This document shows, piece after piece, positions 17,875-30,081 of a stretch of 64,000 nt of DNA. The stretch comes from Symbiodinium natans. Its lineage: Eukaryota; Sar; Dinophyceae; Suessiales; Symbiodiniaceae. The notes beneath the pieces were generated by a model. That model saw only the letters and a list, made by a program, of their open reading frames with translations. It made no database searches and was not told where the DNA came from. The stretch is taken from NCBI GenBank assembly GCA_905221605.1, contig CAJNDS010002286.1, forward strand, positions 92,501 through 156,500, in the 5' to 3' direction. A program made the position numbers and the translations under genes. Each line of letters opens with the position of its first letter. The first letter of the stretch is position 1.

Positions 17875-18310
17875 AAATAAGACAGGTCAAAAAGAAGCAA
17901 ATGGACTATCAGAGAGAGGGAAGAAAACATTGTTTTGTGAGTTGCAGAAAGGGGCTCCCTCTCCCCCTCTGGAGCAGGGTTAATTTCCAGTGTTCGCTCT
18001 AATTTGCCTTCTCTCATGCGTGCCTATGTCTTCTGTTCATGGTTTGAAGAGATTCAAAGGGACAGATAAGAAAGGCGAAAAAGGTTTCCCTGTCCCTTCC
18101 GCTGTCCTTGATCTTAAGAATCTTGTCTTTTCTCAGTCAGCAAGAGAGGAAGACGCAGTAGAAGGGAAACAGCAAGGAATGCTTGGAAAAAAACAACGGA
18201 TACATAAGCGGAAGAAGAAGAAACTCCCTCTCCTCTCTTCTCGATCTTGATCAGCTCTCTTCTTGCAGATCATCTCCTACCTTCATCCTTCGCTTTCTCT
18301 CTCTTCTCTC

Positions 18311-18356
<46 letters not shown>

Positions 18357-18975
18357 TTGCCCGACTTTCACAAAAAGAGCAAAGGGAAACCTTGTTCCCC
18401 AAGCAGTCTACTGTTGGATTCTAAACTCATTGTTTTCTTCCCACAATCTGCAGCGAAGCAAAGAATGTCTCTTTCCATCTTGTCTTATCCATTTGCTTCT
18501 CGTCTGGAAGAAAGGAATACGACAGGGCGAAGAAATTCCCTCTGCCCTCTTATCCCTGTTCTGTAGTCTATCTCGTTACAGAAAGACAAATACATATGCA
18601 AGGCGCCAATTTCACTCACTACTCATCCTGCATCGTCTTTGTTTTCCCACTTCTTTAGCGCTTTTCTTACAGCAGGAAAACTGAACATGCAAGAATACAC
18701 ATGAATCTCGCCACCATCATCCTCTCTCGTCTCTCTTATCTCTCCTCTCTCTTCTTTGCTTTCTTTTACACGTGACAAATGAATACACAAGAGGACAAGG
18801 AAAAGAGAAGTTAATGGACGGGAAAAGAGGGGAGGATGGATTGTTTTTGTTCGTGGCAAGAAGGGAGGCCGCTGAGTGCCCTTACACCCTCTCTTTGCTT
18901 TCTTTCTCTCCTGCGTTCCCAGGTCTTCTGTTCTTTTTTGCTTAGGAAACTCAAGGGAACTGCTAAAGAAACGAA
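17875..18975. repeat. Segmental duplication, copy B, with an internal inversion
   Basis: Same order as copy A, except that 18,357-18,519 is the reverse complement of 16,429-16,583 while both flanks keep the same orientation. A CT run lies at 18,305-18,352. 18,976-19,500 continues as CT-rich sequence without a recognisable gene. Confidence 0.85.
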
Positions 18976-19609
18976 GAAGAAGTTCTCCTTGTCCCTTTTC
19001 GGTGGCCTTGCTCTTTTCTTTTCTCACTCAGCGAGAGAGGAAGAGACTGCACAACAAAGAATGGACAAGAGCGCTTCTCTCTTATCTTATTCAGAAAATG
19101 GATAGGTCAGAGGAGGAAGAAACCCCCCCCTGTCCTCAGTCTCCATGTCTTCTCTTCTTTTCTCTTCTCTTCGTTACGTGTTCCTCTCATCAAAGCGTGC
19201 AAAGGAAACTCCATTCGCACCCTTTCCTTTCTGTCTTCTTCAAAGGAAAAGCGGAAGGCAAGGCACAAACCGAAGACAAAAGAACAAACGATCAGAAGAA
19301 GGAAACATTATATAGACTGAAAAGGCTATCCTTCTTGTTTCTCATTGCTTTTCCATCGCTCTCTTCTCTCTTCAATTCTATCCAGATATTTTCTTTTTCC
19401 TTTTGACGAGGAAAATGGGAAGAGAAGGTCCTTTCTCTTCGTCCCTCGTGTTCTTTCCAAAAAAACGAAGAGTATATGCGTTGTGTGAAAAGGTAGACTT
19501 TCTAACGCGTCGCACAGGTACATAGGATGTATGTGTTGGTTCGGGGGGCGAAGTCAGCCGCTGCGTTTTTGGGGTTTTACATGCTGCGACTTCCCGCCCC
19601 TGCTAAACC

Positions 19610-20060
19610 CAAGAGGGTTAAGAATTAAAGGTTTAGGGTTTAGATTTAGGCATGTAAACCTAAGCCCATAAAGTTTAAACCTTAAGGGTTTAAGATTTAG
19701 GTATTGAGACCTTAACCCTATACCATTTAGGTTCGTATTTCGGCGAACCTTTAATCCCTATAGGGTTAAGATTTAAAGGTTTAGGGTTTAAGATTTAGGC
19801 ATGTAAAACTAAGCCCATAGAGAAACCCTATAGGGCTCTAAAGGGTTCAAAGGTTTTTAACCGTATAGGCGCTAAGGTATAAATGCCCAGACCTTAGGCA
19901 GGTGTTTAAACCTTTACACCTTATAGGGTTTGCAGGTCCAGGGGTTTTAAGGGTTTACCTCTAAAGCTTTCACGGGGTTAGCCCTACAACAACTGCGTAT
20001 GTCTGTATGTACGTATGTACGTATGTATGTATGTCAGTATGAAACCCTATAGGATTAAAG
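19610..20060. repeat. AAACCCTATAGGG / TTTAAGGG degenerate repeat and GTAT microsatellite
   Basis: Units of the type GGGTTTAAGATTTAGG, mixed in both orientations, end in a GTAT/GTAC microsatellite at 19,995-20,040. The same repeat class returns at 55,240-56,420. Confidence 0.7.
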
Positions 20061-20117
20061 GATCTCGTGTTTCAGTTTTCAGCGTTACCTATAGGAATTG
20101 AACCTTGCCTGTGTTTG

Positions 20118-20505
20118 TAGTGCTTGCCTCCTGTGGAAACGCAGAGAAAAAGCAGAATAAGTACACACATCATGTGTTTTTGCATATCAAAGACAGATAT
20201 TTAATGGAGAAGGAAGGATGGTAAGCCTCGAACCATAAGACTAGGAAGTTTTCGAGCGCATAGGGTGATGCATAAAACCTTTTGCTGCAACCCCCGGGGA
20301 CGCGAGAATACTGTGAGCAAATATCCTTTCACTATTTCCTGGGACCTTCCAGCGGGCTGCTACAAACATCTCTTTTTTCAATTTCAATGCTTTCCACAGG
20401 TCTCCCAACATGGTTCTCATTTCTCAAAAACAATTCTCATTTTTCAAATTCTCCGCAAGACTCACAAGCACATAAGGTCTTACATGATACTCATCCAAAG
20501 CAACT
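20118..20505. repeat. Diverged dispersed repeat, copy 1
   Basis: Resembles 21,082-21,470: both hold GCTTGCCTC or TTCTTGCCTC then TGTGGAAA, a conserved AAGACTAGGAAGT, GCGAGAATA and TGTGAGCAA. No protein frame is shared. Confidence 0.6.
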
Positions 20506-20535
20506 GAGTATCACATCCTTACGACAAAAGTGTAC

Positions 20536-20592
20536 GAAACCTAGGTTTAGGAGGGGGGCCGGCCGGGGGGGGGTAGCATATAATATACATTT
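20536..20592 (+). repeat. Poly-G / TAGCATATA motif, copy 1
   Basis: TAGGTTTAGG, then a G-rich tract, then GTAGCATATAATATACAT. One of five occurrences in the window. Confidence 0.6.
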
Positions 20593-20699
20593 TTCTGTAT
20601 GAGATAGGTTCAAACTGTAATGCGAGTAAGCAGCCAAAACGACCTGCCAGATTATGTGTTTGGATGTGAGTGCATGGCTCATAGGGGGAACTGGGACAC

Positions 20700-20960
20700 C
20701 GAAACCAAAAGACATAGTCCCAAAAAACCAATTCCCAAAGAACCAAAAAAACCAATACCAAAAGAACCAAAAATACCAAAAAAACAAATTTTCCGGGACT
20801 TTTGATTGGTAAGCTTATCTCCAAAGCTTTCACAGAGTCTCGGAAAATTGTTTTTTTTGTTCTTTTGGTTTTTTTTGGTATTGGTTTTTTTGGTTTTGTG
20901 GGAATTGGTTTTTTGGGTTTTGCGGGAATTGGTTTTTGGTCTTGTGGGAATTGGTTTTTC
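20700..20960. repeat. Inverted repeat (CCAAAAAACCAATTCC arms)
   Basis: Left arm 20,710-20,795 is built of AACCAAAAAAACCAATACC units. Right arm about 20,845-20,955 is the complementary TTTTTTGGTATTGGTTTTTT series. The loop is near 20,800-20,845. A long imperfect hairpin. Confidence 0.75.
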
Positions 20961-21081
20961 GAAGAGTCCTGCAAAATTGTTGTTGTTGGGTTGTTTCGTT
21001 TTTTTGGTATTGGTTGCTTTGGCGGGAACTGTTTTCTTTAATGGAAATTCGTTGAAATGTTTCGTTTTGTAGTTGTAGCAT

Positions 21082-21470
21082 TTCTTGCCTCTGTGGAAAG
21101 TCCCCCCCCCAAAAAAAAAAAAAGCAGCGGCTGAGTTCGCCCCCGGAACCTATGTGTTGCATGAACAGCTAGGAATTTCTACCCACATCGTGCAGGTATG
21201 TAGCGTGTCTGTATTGTATATCAAATAAAGAAATGGAGAGGAAAGGGCGGTAATCCTAAACCGAAAGACTAGGAAGTATTTGAGGGCATTGGTATTTTTG
21301 TATGTAACCCCGGGGCAGCGAGAATATTGTGAGCAAGTATCTGGGTTCTGGGCCTTCCCACAAGCCCGACTTGCTCGCAAGCACATGGGTTGTCATTTCA
21401 ATGTTTCCCAAAGGGTCACCGAAAACAATTATCATTTCTCACACATGAATTATCCCCAATAATCACAAAT
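21082..21470. repeat. Diverged dispersed repeat, copy 2
   Basis: Partner of 20,118-20,505. See that entry for shared blocks. Confidence 0.6.
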
Positions 21471-21879
21471 AAATATCTCATAAACCCTACCCATTTTTCT
21501 TACGTTTAGATTTCTAAGCACCGTATTCGATTAAGGCTAGGGTCAAACCCTATTCCAAGCTGTACGCATGCTTCTGTAGTTTTGGGACATTGCCTTCCTA
21601 AACCTATTCTTTTAACGTTGCAGGCCAAAACATATGCATGAACCTTCTTTGTTTGAGGTTTTGCGCCGGACACTGAGGTCTAATAATCCTAGATTCCTAA
21701 ACCACGCACCTGGGCACGACGAGGTTGCGGGAGAGGGGGGGAGGGGCGCGAGCCTTATGGCTGAAGCTTGTTCGTTTAATGCTTAAGCCTAACCCTATTC
21801 CTAAACCTTATTCGTCTAAGGGTTAGGACCAAAGCATATTCGTTTCGCTTCAGCAATCGAGCACCTGGGAGATTTCAGA

Positions 21880-22101
21880 GTGAAAAAAAACGCTTCCCTT
21901 GGACAAAACATCAGGGGAACGGGAATCGAAGCGGCAAAAAACTCAAGGGGCTTCTTCAAAATCGAGGGGAAGAAGAGGATGTCCAAGAATTTCAAGGGAA
22001 TCAGGCCGAAACTCAAGAGACTCCAGCCGAGTTTGAGGGTATTTTTTCCTTTTCTTCAGGAGAAACAACTCGGAGGATGTTTTTCATGCGAAGATTGTTG
22101 A
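21880..22101 (+). CDS. Conserved 73-codon frame in the tandem repeat, copy 1
   Basis: ATT/ATG-initiated frame NASLGQNIRGTGIEAAKNSR then FFKIEGKKRMSKNFKG, a basic small peptide ending CFSCEDC. It is repeated at 22,490-22,711 with one change. In copy 3 (to 23,314) four differences from copy 2 include three silent ones (AAG to AAA, GTA to GTG, CCT to CCG). Copy 4 loses the N-terminal half. Whether it is translated is unknown and it may simply be a repeat frame. Confidence 0.25.
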   Translation: MKKNASLGQNIRGTGIEAAKNSRGFFKIEGKKRMSKNFKGIRPKLKRLQPSLRVFFPFLQEKQLGGCFSCEDC

Positions 22102-22489
22102 TACTTAACGAATATGCCACAGAGGCCACTTAAGATTTGAAAAGGCCCCTTGCATTCTTTTAAAACCCTTGAAAATTGCAAAGAAACAAATATACCGTAA
22201 TATACCTATTCTTTTAACGTTTCAGGCCAAAACGTGTGCATGAACCTTCTTTGTTCGAGGTTTTGCGCCGGACACTGAGGTCTATGAATTCGAGATTCCT
22301 AAACCACGCACTTGGGAACGACGAGGTTGCGGGAGAGGGGGGGAGGGGGGGAGGGGCGCGAGCCTTATGGCTGAAGCTTGTTCGTTTAATGCTTAAGCCT
22401 AACCCTATTCCTAAGCCTTATTCGTCTAAGGGTCCGGACCAAAGCATATTCGTTTCGCTTAAGCAATCGAGCGCCTGGGAGATTTCAGA

Positions 22490-22711
22490 GTGAAAAAAAA
22501 CGCTTCCCTTGGACAAAACATCAGGGGAACGGGAATCGAAGCGGCAAAAAACTCAAGGGGCTTCTTCAAAATCGAGGGGAAGAAGAGGATGTCCAAGAAT
22601 TTCAAGGGAATCAGGCCGAAACTCAAGAGACTCCAGCCGAGTTTGAGGGTATTTTTTCCTTTTCTTCAGGAGAAACAAGTCGGAGGATGTTTTTCATGCG
22701 AAGATTGTTGA
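22490..22711 (+). CDS. Conserved 73-codon frame in the tandem repeat, copy 2
   Basis: Identical to copy 1 except L to V near the C-terminus (QVGGCFSCEDC). Unknown function. Confidence 0.25.
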   Translation: MKKNASLGQNIRGTGIEAAKNSRGFFKIEGKKRMSKNFKGIRPKLKRLQPSLRVFFPFLQEKQVGGCFSCEDC

Positions 22712-24049
22712 TACTTAACGAATATGCCACAGAGGCCACTTAAGATTTGAAAAGGCCCCTTGCATTCTTTTAAAACCCTTGAAAATTGCAAAGAAACAAA
22801 TATACCGTAATATACCTATTCTTTTAACGTTTCAGGCCAAAACGTGTGCATGAACCTTCTTTGTTTGAGGCTTTGCGCCGGACACTGAGGTCTATGAATT
22901 CGAGATTCCTAAACCACGCACTTGGGCACGACGAGGTTGCGGGAGAAGGGGGGAGGGGCGCGAGCCTTATGGCTGAAGCTTGTTCGTTTAATGCTTAAGC
23001 CTAACCCTATTCCTAAACCTTATTCGTCTAAGGGTCCGGACCAAAGCATATTCGTTTCGCTTAAGCATCGAGCGCCTGGGAGATTTCAGAGTGAAAAAAA
23101 AAACGCTTCCCTTGGACAAAACATCAGGGGAACGGGAATCGAAGCGGCAAAAAACTCAAGGGGCTTCTTCAAAATCGAGGGGAAAAAGAGGATGTCCAAG
23201 AATTTCAAGGGAATCAGGCCGAAACTCAAGAGACTCCAGCCGAGTTTGAGGGTGTTTTTTCCGTTTCTTCAGGGGAAACAAGTCGGAGGATTTTTTTCAT
23301 GCGAAGATTGTTGATACTTAACGAATATGCCACAGAGGCCACTTAAGATTTAAAAAGGCCCCTTGCATTCTTTAAAAACCCTTGAAAATTGCAAAGAAAC
23401 AAATATTCTGGGGAAGGACTCGGAAGGACGCTGTCCATTCCAATTTGTTTGTTCCTAAACCTATTCTTTTAACGTTGCAGGCCAAAACGTGTGCATGAAC
23501 CTTCTTTGTTTGAGGTTTTGCGCCGGACACTGAGGTCTATGAATTCGAGATTCCTAAACCACGCACTTGGGCACGACGAGATTGCGGGAGAGGGGGGGAG
23601 GGGCGCGAGCCTTATGGCTGAAGCTTGTTCGTTTAATGCTTAAGCCTAACCCTATTCCTAAACCTTATTCGTCTAAGGGTCCGGACCAAAGCATATTCGT
23701 TTCGCTTAAGCACTCGAGCACCTGGGAGATTCCAGGGTGAAAACAACGCTTCCCTTGGACAAAACATCAGGGGAACGGGAAGGAAAAAAGATGATGTCCA
23801 AGAATTTCAAGGGAGTCAGGCCTAAACTCAAGGGACTCCAGCCGAATTTGAGGGTATTTTTCCCTTTCTTTTCAGGAGAAACAACTCGGAGGATTTTTTC
23901 ACGCGAAGATTGTTGATACTTAACCGATATGCCGCAGAGGCCCCTTAAGATTTGAAAAGGCCCCTTGCATTCTTTTAAAACCCTTGAAAATTGCAAAGAA
24001 ACAAGTATTCTGGGTAAGGACTCGGAAGGACACTGTCCTCATCAATTTG

Positions 24050-24455
24050 TAAAATCTCTTACTACCCTTAAAAACTTAACAAAAACCTCTTGCTTTCAAA
24101 ATTGATTTAACGGGCATCTCCACCCGAATTTGAATCGTTTAAATAATTTGAATAACTGGGCTCCCCAGGATTCAAATTCTGTAAATTATTTGAATTTTTA
24201 CATAAATTCCCTCTAATTCAAATAATTTAAATAACTGTGTTCCCCACATATATAATTTCTTTAAATTTTATAAATTGTGCCTCCCTCTCCAAGGCCCTCC
24301 CCACGACTTAAAATATTTAATTTTTAATTATTCAGTTTCCACCCGAGTTTAAAGAACTTAAATAATTTAGATAGGTTGAATATTTTGAATAGTTTACATC
24401 CTGGGGGGGGGGGGAAAGGTCGTCCCAGGATTCCACGCAGGGCTGTATTCTTACA
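24050..24455. other. AT-rich low-complexity sequence with a poly-G tract
   Basis: AATTCAAATAATTTGAATAA-like degenerate units, then a G tract near 24,405. No gene seen. Confidence 0.6.
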
Positions 24456-24715
24456 AAAACCGTGGCGCGTAGATCCAGGCAGATTTTGTCCGTCGTTTTT
24501 TTGAGAAAACACCAAAGACAAAAATATGCCTGGATCTATTTGAAAAAACACCATGGACAAAATCTGCCTGGATCTACGCGGCGCTGTTTCTTACAAAAAA
24601 GTGGCGCGCAGACCCAGGCAGATTATGTCCTTCGTGTTTTTTGAGAAAACACCATGGACAAAATCTGCCTGGATCTACGCGGGGCTGTTTCTTACAAAAA
24701 AAGTGGGGCGTAGAT
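24455..24715. repeat. Alternating direct and inverted 50-bp repeats
   Basis: GCGCGTAGATCCAGGCAGAT with its following TTTGTCC, and its reverse complement ACAAAATCTGCCTGGATCTA, alternate three times around TTTGAGAAAACACC loops. Each pair can form a hairpin. Confidence 0.75.
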
Positions 24716-27215
24716 CAAATTCCTAAATTCATAATTCCAGCGGGCCGGAAACCCAGAAGAATTAGAACTTCTGAAATTCCTTGAATTCCTTAAATTTCTA
24801 AATTCCAAATTCCCGGGAATTAGGAATTTAGGAATTTAGGAATTTAGGAATTTCGGCTGAAGGCTAAAATTCCTAAATTCCTAAATTCCTAATTTCCGGG
24901 AATTAGGAATTTAGGCATTTAAGGAATTCAAGGAATTTCAGAAGTTCTAATTCCTCTGGGTTTCCGGCCCGCTGGAATTAGCAATTTAGGAATTTAGGAA
25001 TTTCAGCTACAGCCCAAAACTCTTAAATTTCTAAATTCCTAATTCCCGGGAATTAGGAATTTAGGAATTTAGGAATTTCGGCTACAGGCCAAAACTCCTA
25101 AATTCCTAAATTCCTAATTCCAGCGGGCCGGAAACCCAGAGGAATTAGAACTTCTGAAATTCCTTGAATTCCTTAAATTCCTAAACTCCCAATTCCCGGA
25201 AATTAGGAATTTGGGAATTTAGGAATTTAGGAATTTCGGCTACAGGCCCAAAACTCCTAAATTCCTAAATTCCTAATTCCAGCGGGCCGGAAACCCAGAA
25301 GAATTAGAACTTCGGAAATTCCTTGAATTCCTTAAATTTGTAAATTCCTAATTCCCGGGAATTAGGAATTTAGGAATTTAGGAATTTCGGCTGAAGGCTC
25401 AAATTCCTAAATTCCAAAATTCCTAATTTCCGGGAATTAGGAATTTAGGAATTTAAGGAATTCAAGGAATTTCAGAAGTTCTAATTCCTCTGGGTTTCCG
25501 GCCCGCTGGAATTCGCAATATTAGGAATTTAGGAATTTCAGCTACAGCCCAAAACTCTTAAATTTCTAAATTCCTAATTCCCGGGAATTAGGAATTTAGG
25601 AATTTAGCAATTTCGGCTACAGGCCAAAACTCCTAAATTCCTAAATTCCTAATTCCAGCGGGCCGGAAACCCAGAGGAATTAGAACTTCTGAAATTCCTT
25701 GAATTCCTTAAATTCCTAAATTCCTAATTCCAGCGGGCCGGAAACCCAGAAGAATTAGAACTTCTGAAATTCCTTGAATTCCTTAAATTCCTAAATTCCT
25801 AATTCCCGGGAATTAGGAATTTAGGAATTTAGGAATTTCGGCTACAGGCCCAAAACTCCTAAATTCCTAAATTCCTACTTCCAGCGGGCCGGAAACCCAG
25901 AAGAATTAGAACTTCTGAAATTCCTTGAGTTCCTTAAATTTCTAAATTCCTAATTCCCGGGAATTAGGAATTTGAGAATTTAGGAATTTCGGCTCAAGGC
26001 CAAAACTCGTAAATTCCTAAATTCCTAATTCCCGGGAATTAGGAATTTAGGAATTTAAGGAATTCAAGGAATTTCAGAAGTTCTAATTCCTTTGGGTTTC
26101 CGGCCCGCTGGAAGTAGGAATTTAGGAATTTAGGAGTTTTGGCCTGTAGCCGAAATTCCTAAATTCCTAATTCCCGGGAATTAGGAATTTAGGAATTTAA
26201 GGAATTCAAGGAATTTTAGAAGTTCTAATTCCTCTGGGTTTCCGGCCCGCTGGAATTAGGAATTTAGGAATTTATGATTTTCGGCCTTTAGCCGAAACTC
26301 CTAAATTCCTAAATTCCTAATTTCCGGGAATTAGGAATTTAGGAATTTAAGGAATTCAAAGAATTTCAGAAGTTCTAATTCCTCTGGGTTTCTGGCCCGC
26401 TTTCCTTGAATTCCTAATTCCCGGGAATTAGGAATTTAGGGATTTAGGAATTTCGGCTCAAGGCCAAAACTCCTAAATTCCTAATTTCCGAATTTCCGGG
26501 AATTAGGAATTTAGGAATTCAAGGAATTCAAGGAATTTCAGAAGTTCTAATTCCTCTGGGTTTCTGGCCCGCTGGAATTAAGAATTTAGGAATTTAAGAA
26601 TTTCGGCTACAGGCCAAAACTCCTAAATTCCTAAATTCCTAATTCCCGGAAATTAGGAATTTAGGAATTTAGGAATTTCGGCTACAGCCCAAAACTCCTA
26701 AATTCCTAAATTCCTAATTCCAGCGGGCCGGAAACCCAGAGGAATTAGAACTTCTGAAATTCCTTGAATTCCTTAAATTCCTAAATTCCTAATTCCCGGG
26801 AATTAGGAATTTAGGAATTTTGGCTCAAGGCCAAAACTCCCAAATTTCTAATTCCCGGGAATTAGGAATTTAGAAATTTAAGGAATTCAAGGAATTTCAG
26901 AAGTTCTAATTCCTCTGGGTTTCTGGCCCGCTGGAATTAGGAATTGAGGAATTTAGGAGTTTTTGCCTTGAGCCGAAATTCCTAAATTCCTAATTCCCGG
27001 GAACTAGGAATTGAGGAATTTAGGAATTCAGGCCTTCAGCCGAAATTCTAAATTCCTCAATTCCTAATTCCGGGGAATCAGGAATTTAGGAATTTAGGAA
27101 TTCGGGCCTTAAGCCGAAACTCCTAAATTCATTAATTCCTAATTTCAAGGAATTAGTAATTTAGGAGTTTCGGCTTAAGGCCTGAATTCCTAAATTTCTA
27201 ATTCTTCATATTGGA
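24715..27215. repeat. Palindromic AATTCCCGGGAATT satellite
   Basis: About 2.5 kb built of CCTAAATTCCTAATTCCCGG and its complement around AATTCCCGGGAATT palindromes, GGCTACAGGCC spacers and a longer block AGCGGGCCGGAAACCCAGA present in both orientations. Palindromes sit at about 60-250 bp intervals. No gene. Confidence 0.9.
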
Positions 27216-27261
27216 GTAAGGAGGCAAGGACAAAGGTCAAATGATACGTAAAGGTTCCTCT

Positions 27262-27301
27262 TACATATATATGCTCACCCCCCCCCCCATGATCTAGGTC
27301 G
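27262..27301 (-). repeat. Poly-G / TGAGCATATATA motif, copy 2 (inverted)
   Basis: ATATATATGCTCA, a C tract, then ATGATCTAGGT. The reverse complement matches 30,082-30,128. Confidence 0.65.
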
Positions 27302-27414
27302 AAAGGCCTTTCGGGCCCATCGAAGCGAGATTTAAACCTAAGTCGGAATGAAAATTAAAAGGCCACTGGCCTCATTCGTAGTAAAATTTTTTTAGAAATC
27401 TAAATTTGCCAATT

Positions 27415-29150
27415 AAAAGCCGCACCCTATGAAATCCTCTTCTGGGGCCTGCCTGTCCGTAACAAAATCTCACAAGAGCTTTATATGCAGAGGTTACAGC
27501 CTCAGAAATCCTCATCTGGGCTTCCTTCCTATTTTATTGAGAAAATGCTTCTACATAAGAAGCCCACACCCTACGAAAAGAATTCTATACTTAAAGGCCA
27601 CACCCTATGAAATCCTCTTCTGGGCCCTCTTAATGAAATTTCAGTAGACTTGTGTCTGATAAAGCCACAGCTTCGTTCGTAATTAACCCAAGTAAAAAAA
27701 CATATTAAGAGGCCCAGCCCCAAGACATCCTCTTCTAAGCCTCATTGATTAATACCTATTTAGAACATTTTTGTTTTTCCCACACCCTGTGAAATCTTTC
27801 GCTGGCCCCATTCGTAATGAAACGCAATTTGATTTCATATTGTAAGCCCACACCCTAAGAAATCCTCTTCTGGGCTTCGTTCGTAATTGAACCCAAGTAA
27901 AGCAAGTGTATATTCAGAGGCCAACCCCAGGACATCCTCCTCGCAATGAAACCGAGTTAGAATTCTATATTGCAGACTATACCCTATGAAATCCCTTTCT
28001 GGCCCCTATTTGTAATGAAGATTAATTAGAATTCTGTATTACAAAGCCACACGCCAAGAAATCCTCATTATACCTTCGTTTGTAATTAGACTTATTTTCG
28101 ATTTGCCAAGATGCTTGTATTAAAAAAAGCCACACCATTCTGGGGCCTGTTCGTAACAGAATCTCGGAAGAAGTTTATAATTCTAGGTAAGAAGCCCACA
28201 CCCTAAGAAGTTCTGACCTAGGCTAGGTTCGTATGTAACTCTTGGACAGAAATTTATATCATGAGCCCCCATTCGTATTTGAATGTACTTACAATTCCAT
28301 ATTTAACCGCTAGACCCTATGAAATCCTCTTCTGGTGCCTATTAGTGAAATGTCAATAGACTTGTATATGATAAAGCCATAGCTTCGTTAGTAAATTAAA
28401 CCCAAGTCAAACAAACAAATTAAGAGGCCCCGCCACAAGACATCCTCTTCTAAGCTTCATTGGTTAATACCTATTTGGAATTCTATTTTGCAGACCACAC
28501 CCTATGAAATTCTCCCCTGGCCTCGCTTCATACTAAAATGTTATTTGAGGTTTGTATTAAAACGCCACACCCTAAGAAATCCTCATCTGGACTCGTTTGG
28601 AATTCCACTTAAATTGAATTTTAAGTTTAGAGGCCACACCCCTTTGGACAGAATTTAAAAGGCCACACCCTAAGACCTGTGTATGGTAAAGCCACAGCTT
28701 CGTTCGTAAAACCAAACCAAGTAAAACAATTAAGAGGCCACGCCCTTCTAAGCCTCATTCGTTACTACCTCTTTGGAATTTTATTTTACCGACCACACCC
28801 TGTGAAAGTCTCCTCTGGCCCCGCTTCGTAATGAAATGTAATTTGAGGTTTGCACTAAAACACCACACCCTAAGAAATCCTCAACTGGACTTCCTTTGTG
28901 ATTCCACTTAAATAGACGTTTAAATTAAGAGGCCACATCCCAAGACATCCTCTTCGAAGCCTCACTCTTTTTTAAGTCCAATTAGACTTTTGAATTGCAG
29001 GTCCACATCCTCAAAAGAACCACACCCTAAGAAACCCTCTCTATTTCTTTTTTTATTACTTTTCATATTAAGACGCCACATCCCAAGACATCCTCTTCTA
29101 AGCCTCATTCGTAATTAAATCTAATGGAACTTTACATGTTAATGCCACGC
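27415..29150. repeat. Diverged CCACACCCTATGAAATCCTC satellite
   Basis: Some 25 degenerate units with the core CCACACCCTAAGAAATCCTC then TTCTGG, followed by TTCGTAAT, at spacing of roughly 50-110 bp. No coding frame survives across units. Confidence 0.8.
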
Positions 29151-29290
29151 CCTGCATACCGAATAGGCTGAATTGAAGAAAAGCGAATGGTGGGTGTGTT
29201 TGTGTGCTTTTCTCTGTGTGTGTGCAAGGCAGTCACATTAGCAGAAACAACGTATAACAATACACATTCTTTATACAAGAAAAGCATTTT

Positions 29291-29805
29291 TTGCAAAATT
29301 TTCTAAAAAACCCCAAAAATCCAAAAATCCAAAAATTCAAAACCATGGAGCCGGGAGGCCGCCTTTTTTGGATTTTTTGGTTTTCTCGAGTTTTTTTTGG
29401 TTTTTTTTTGGAAAAATCCAAAAAAAGCATGGTTTTTTTTGGATTTTACTTGCTCCTGGCCTCAAAAACCTAAAAAGCACATGGTTTTTTTTGGATTTTG
29501 AGTGAAAATCCAAAAAAAACCATGTGTTTTTTTAGTTTCTGAGACCAGGAGCACCTGAAATCCAAAAAAACACGAGGGTTTTTTTGGATTTTCACTCAAA
29601 ATCCAAAAAAAACCATGTGTTTTTTAGGTTTTTGAGGCCAGGAGCAAGTAAAATCCAAAAAAAACCATGGTTTTTTTTTTTGGATTTTTCCAAAAAAAAC
29701 CAAAAAAACCTCGAGAAAACCAAAAAATCCAAAAAAGGCGGCCTCCCGGCTCCATGGTTTTGAATTTTTGGATTTTTGGATTTTTGGATTTGTGTCAAAA
29801 TTTGC
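29291..29805. repeat. Half-kilobase foldback (inverted repeat)
   Basis: Left arm from about 29,300 (CCATGGAGCCGGGAGGCCGC) mirrors the right arm ending about 29,790 (GCGGCCTCCCGGCTCCATGG). Inner arms of AAAATCCAAAAAAAACCATG also pair. The turn is near 29,540. A MITE-like foldback is possible. No target duplication is evident. Confidence 0.85.
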
Positions 29806-30081
29806 AAATTCTGCAAAAAAGAAGTGTTTTTTGCATACAATTCTGTGTTTATAAGCCTGTCCTATGCAAATAATTCATAGACATGTTTACCAAATTGCAT
29901 TTTCCTGTGTTTTTGGGGTGTTTTTTTATGTGGTGATGTGGAAGTAGTGCTAAACACACGCGTTTTTCACTATTTACAGGTTTTCTCGCATAGGACTAGA
30001 CGTGCAAAAACAGGACATCGCCTAGCATAGCCAGCATGTCATTTTAATCGGTATTTACGAGGGTTTTTATAGGGACAAAGC

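Larger units (their letters stand above)
21603..24045. repeat. Four tandem copies of a 602-644 bp unit
   Basis: Units begin CCTATTCTTTTAACGTT at about 21,603, 22,205, 22,815 and 23,459. Copies 1-3 are nearly identical. Copy 4 has an internal deletion. Copies 3 and 4 end with a tail holding GACTCGGAAGGAC that copies 1 and 2 lack. Confidence 0.9.

Noticed and set aside
16353-19406. Several 90-226 codon frames in the CT-rich duplicated region
   Set aside because: They differ between the two copies of the duplication, use low-complexity Ser/Leu/Phe composition and are not preserved across copies.
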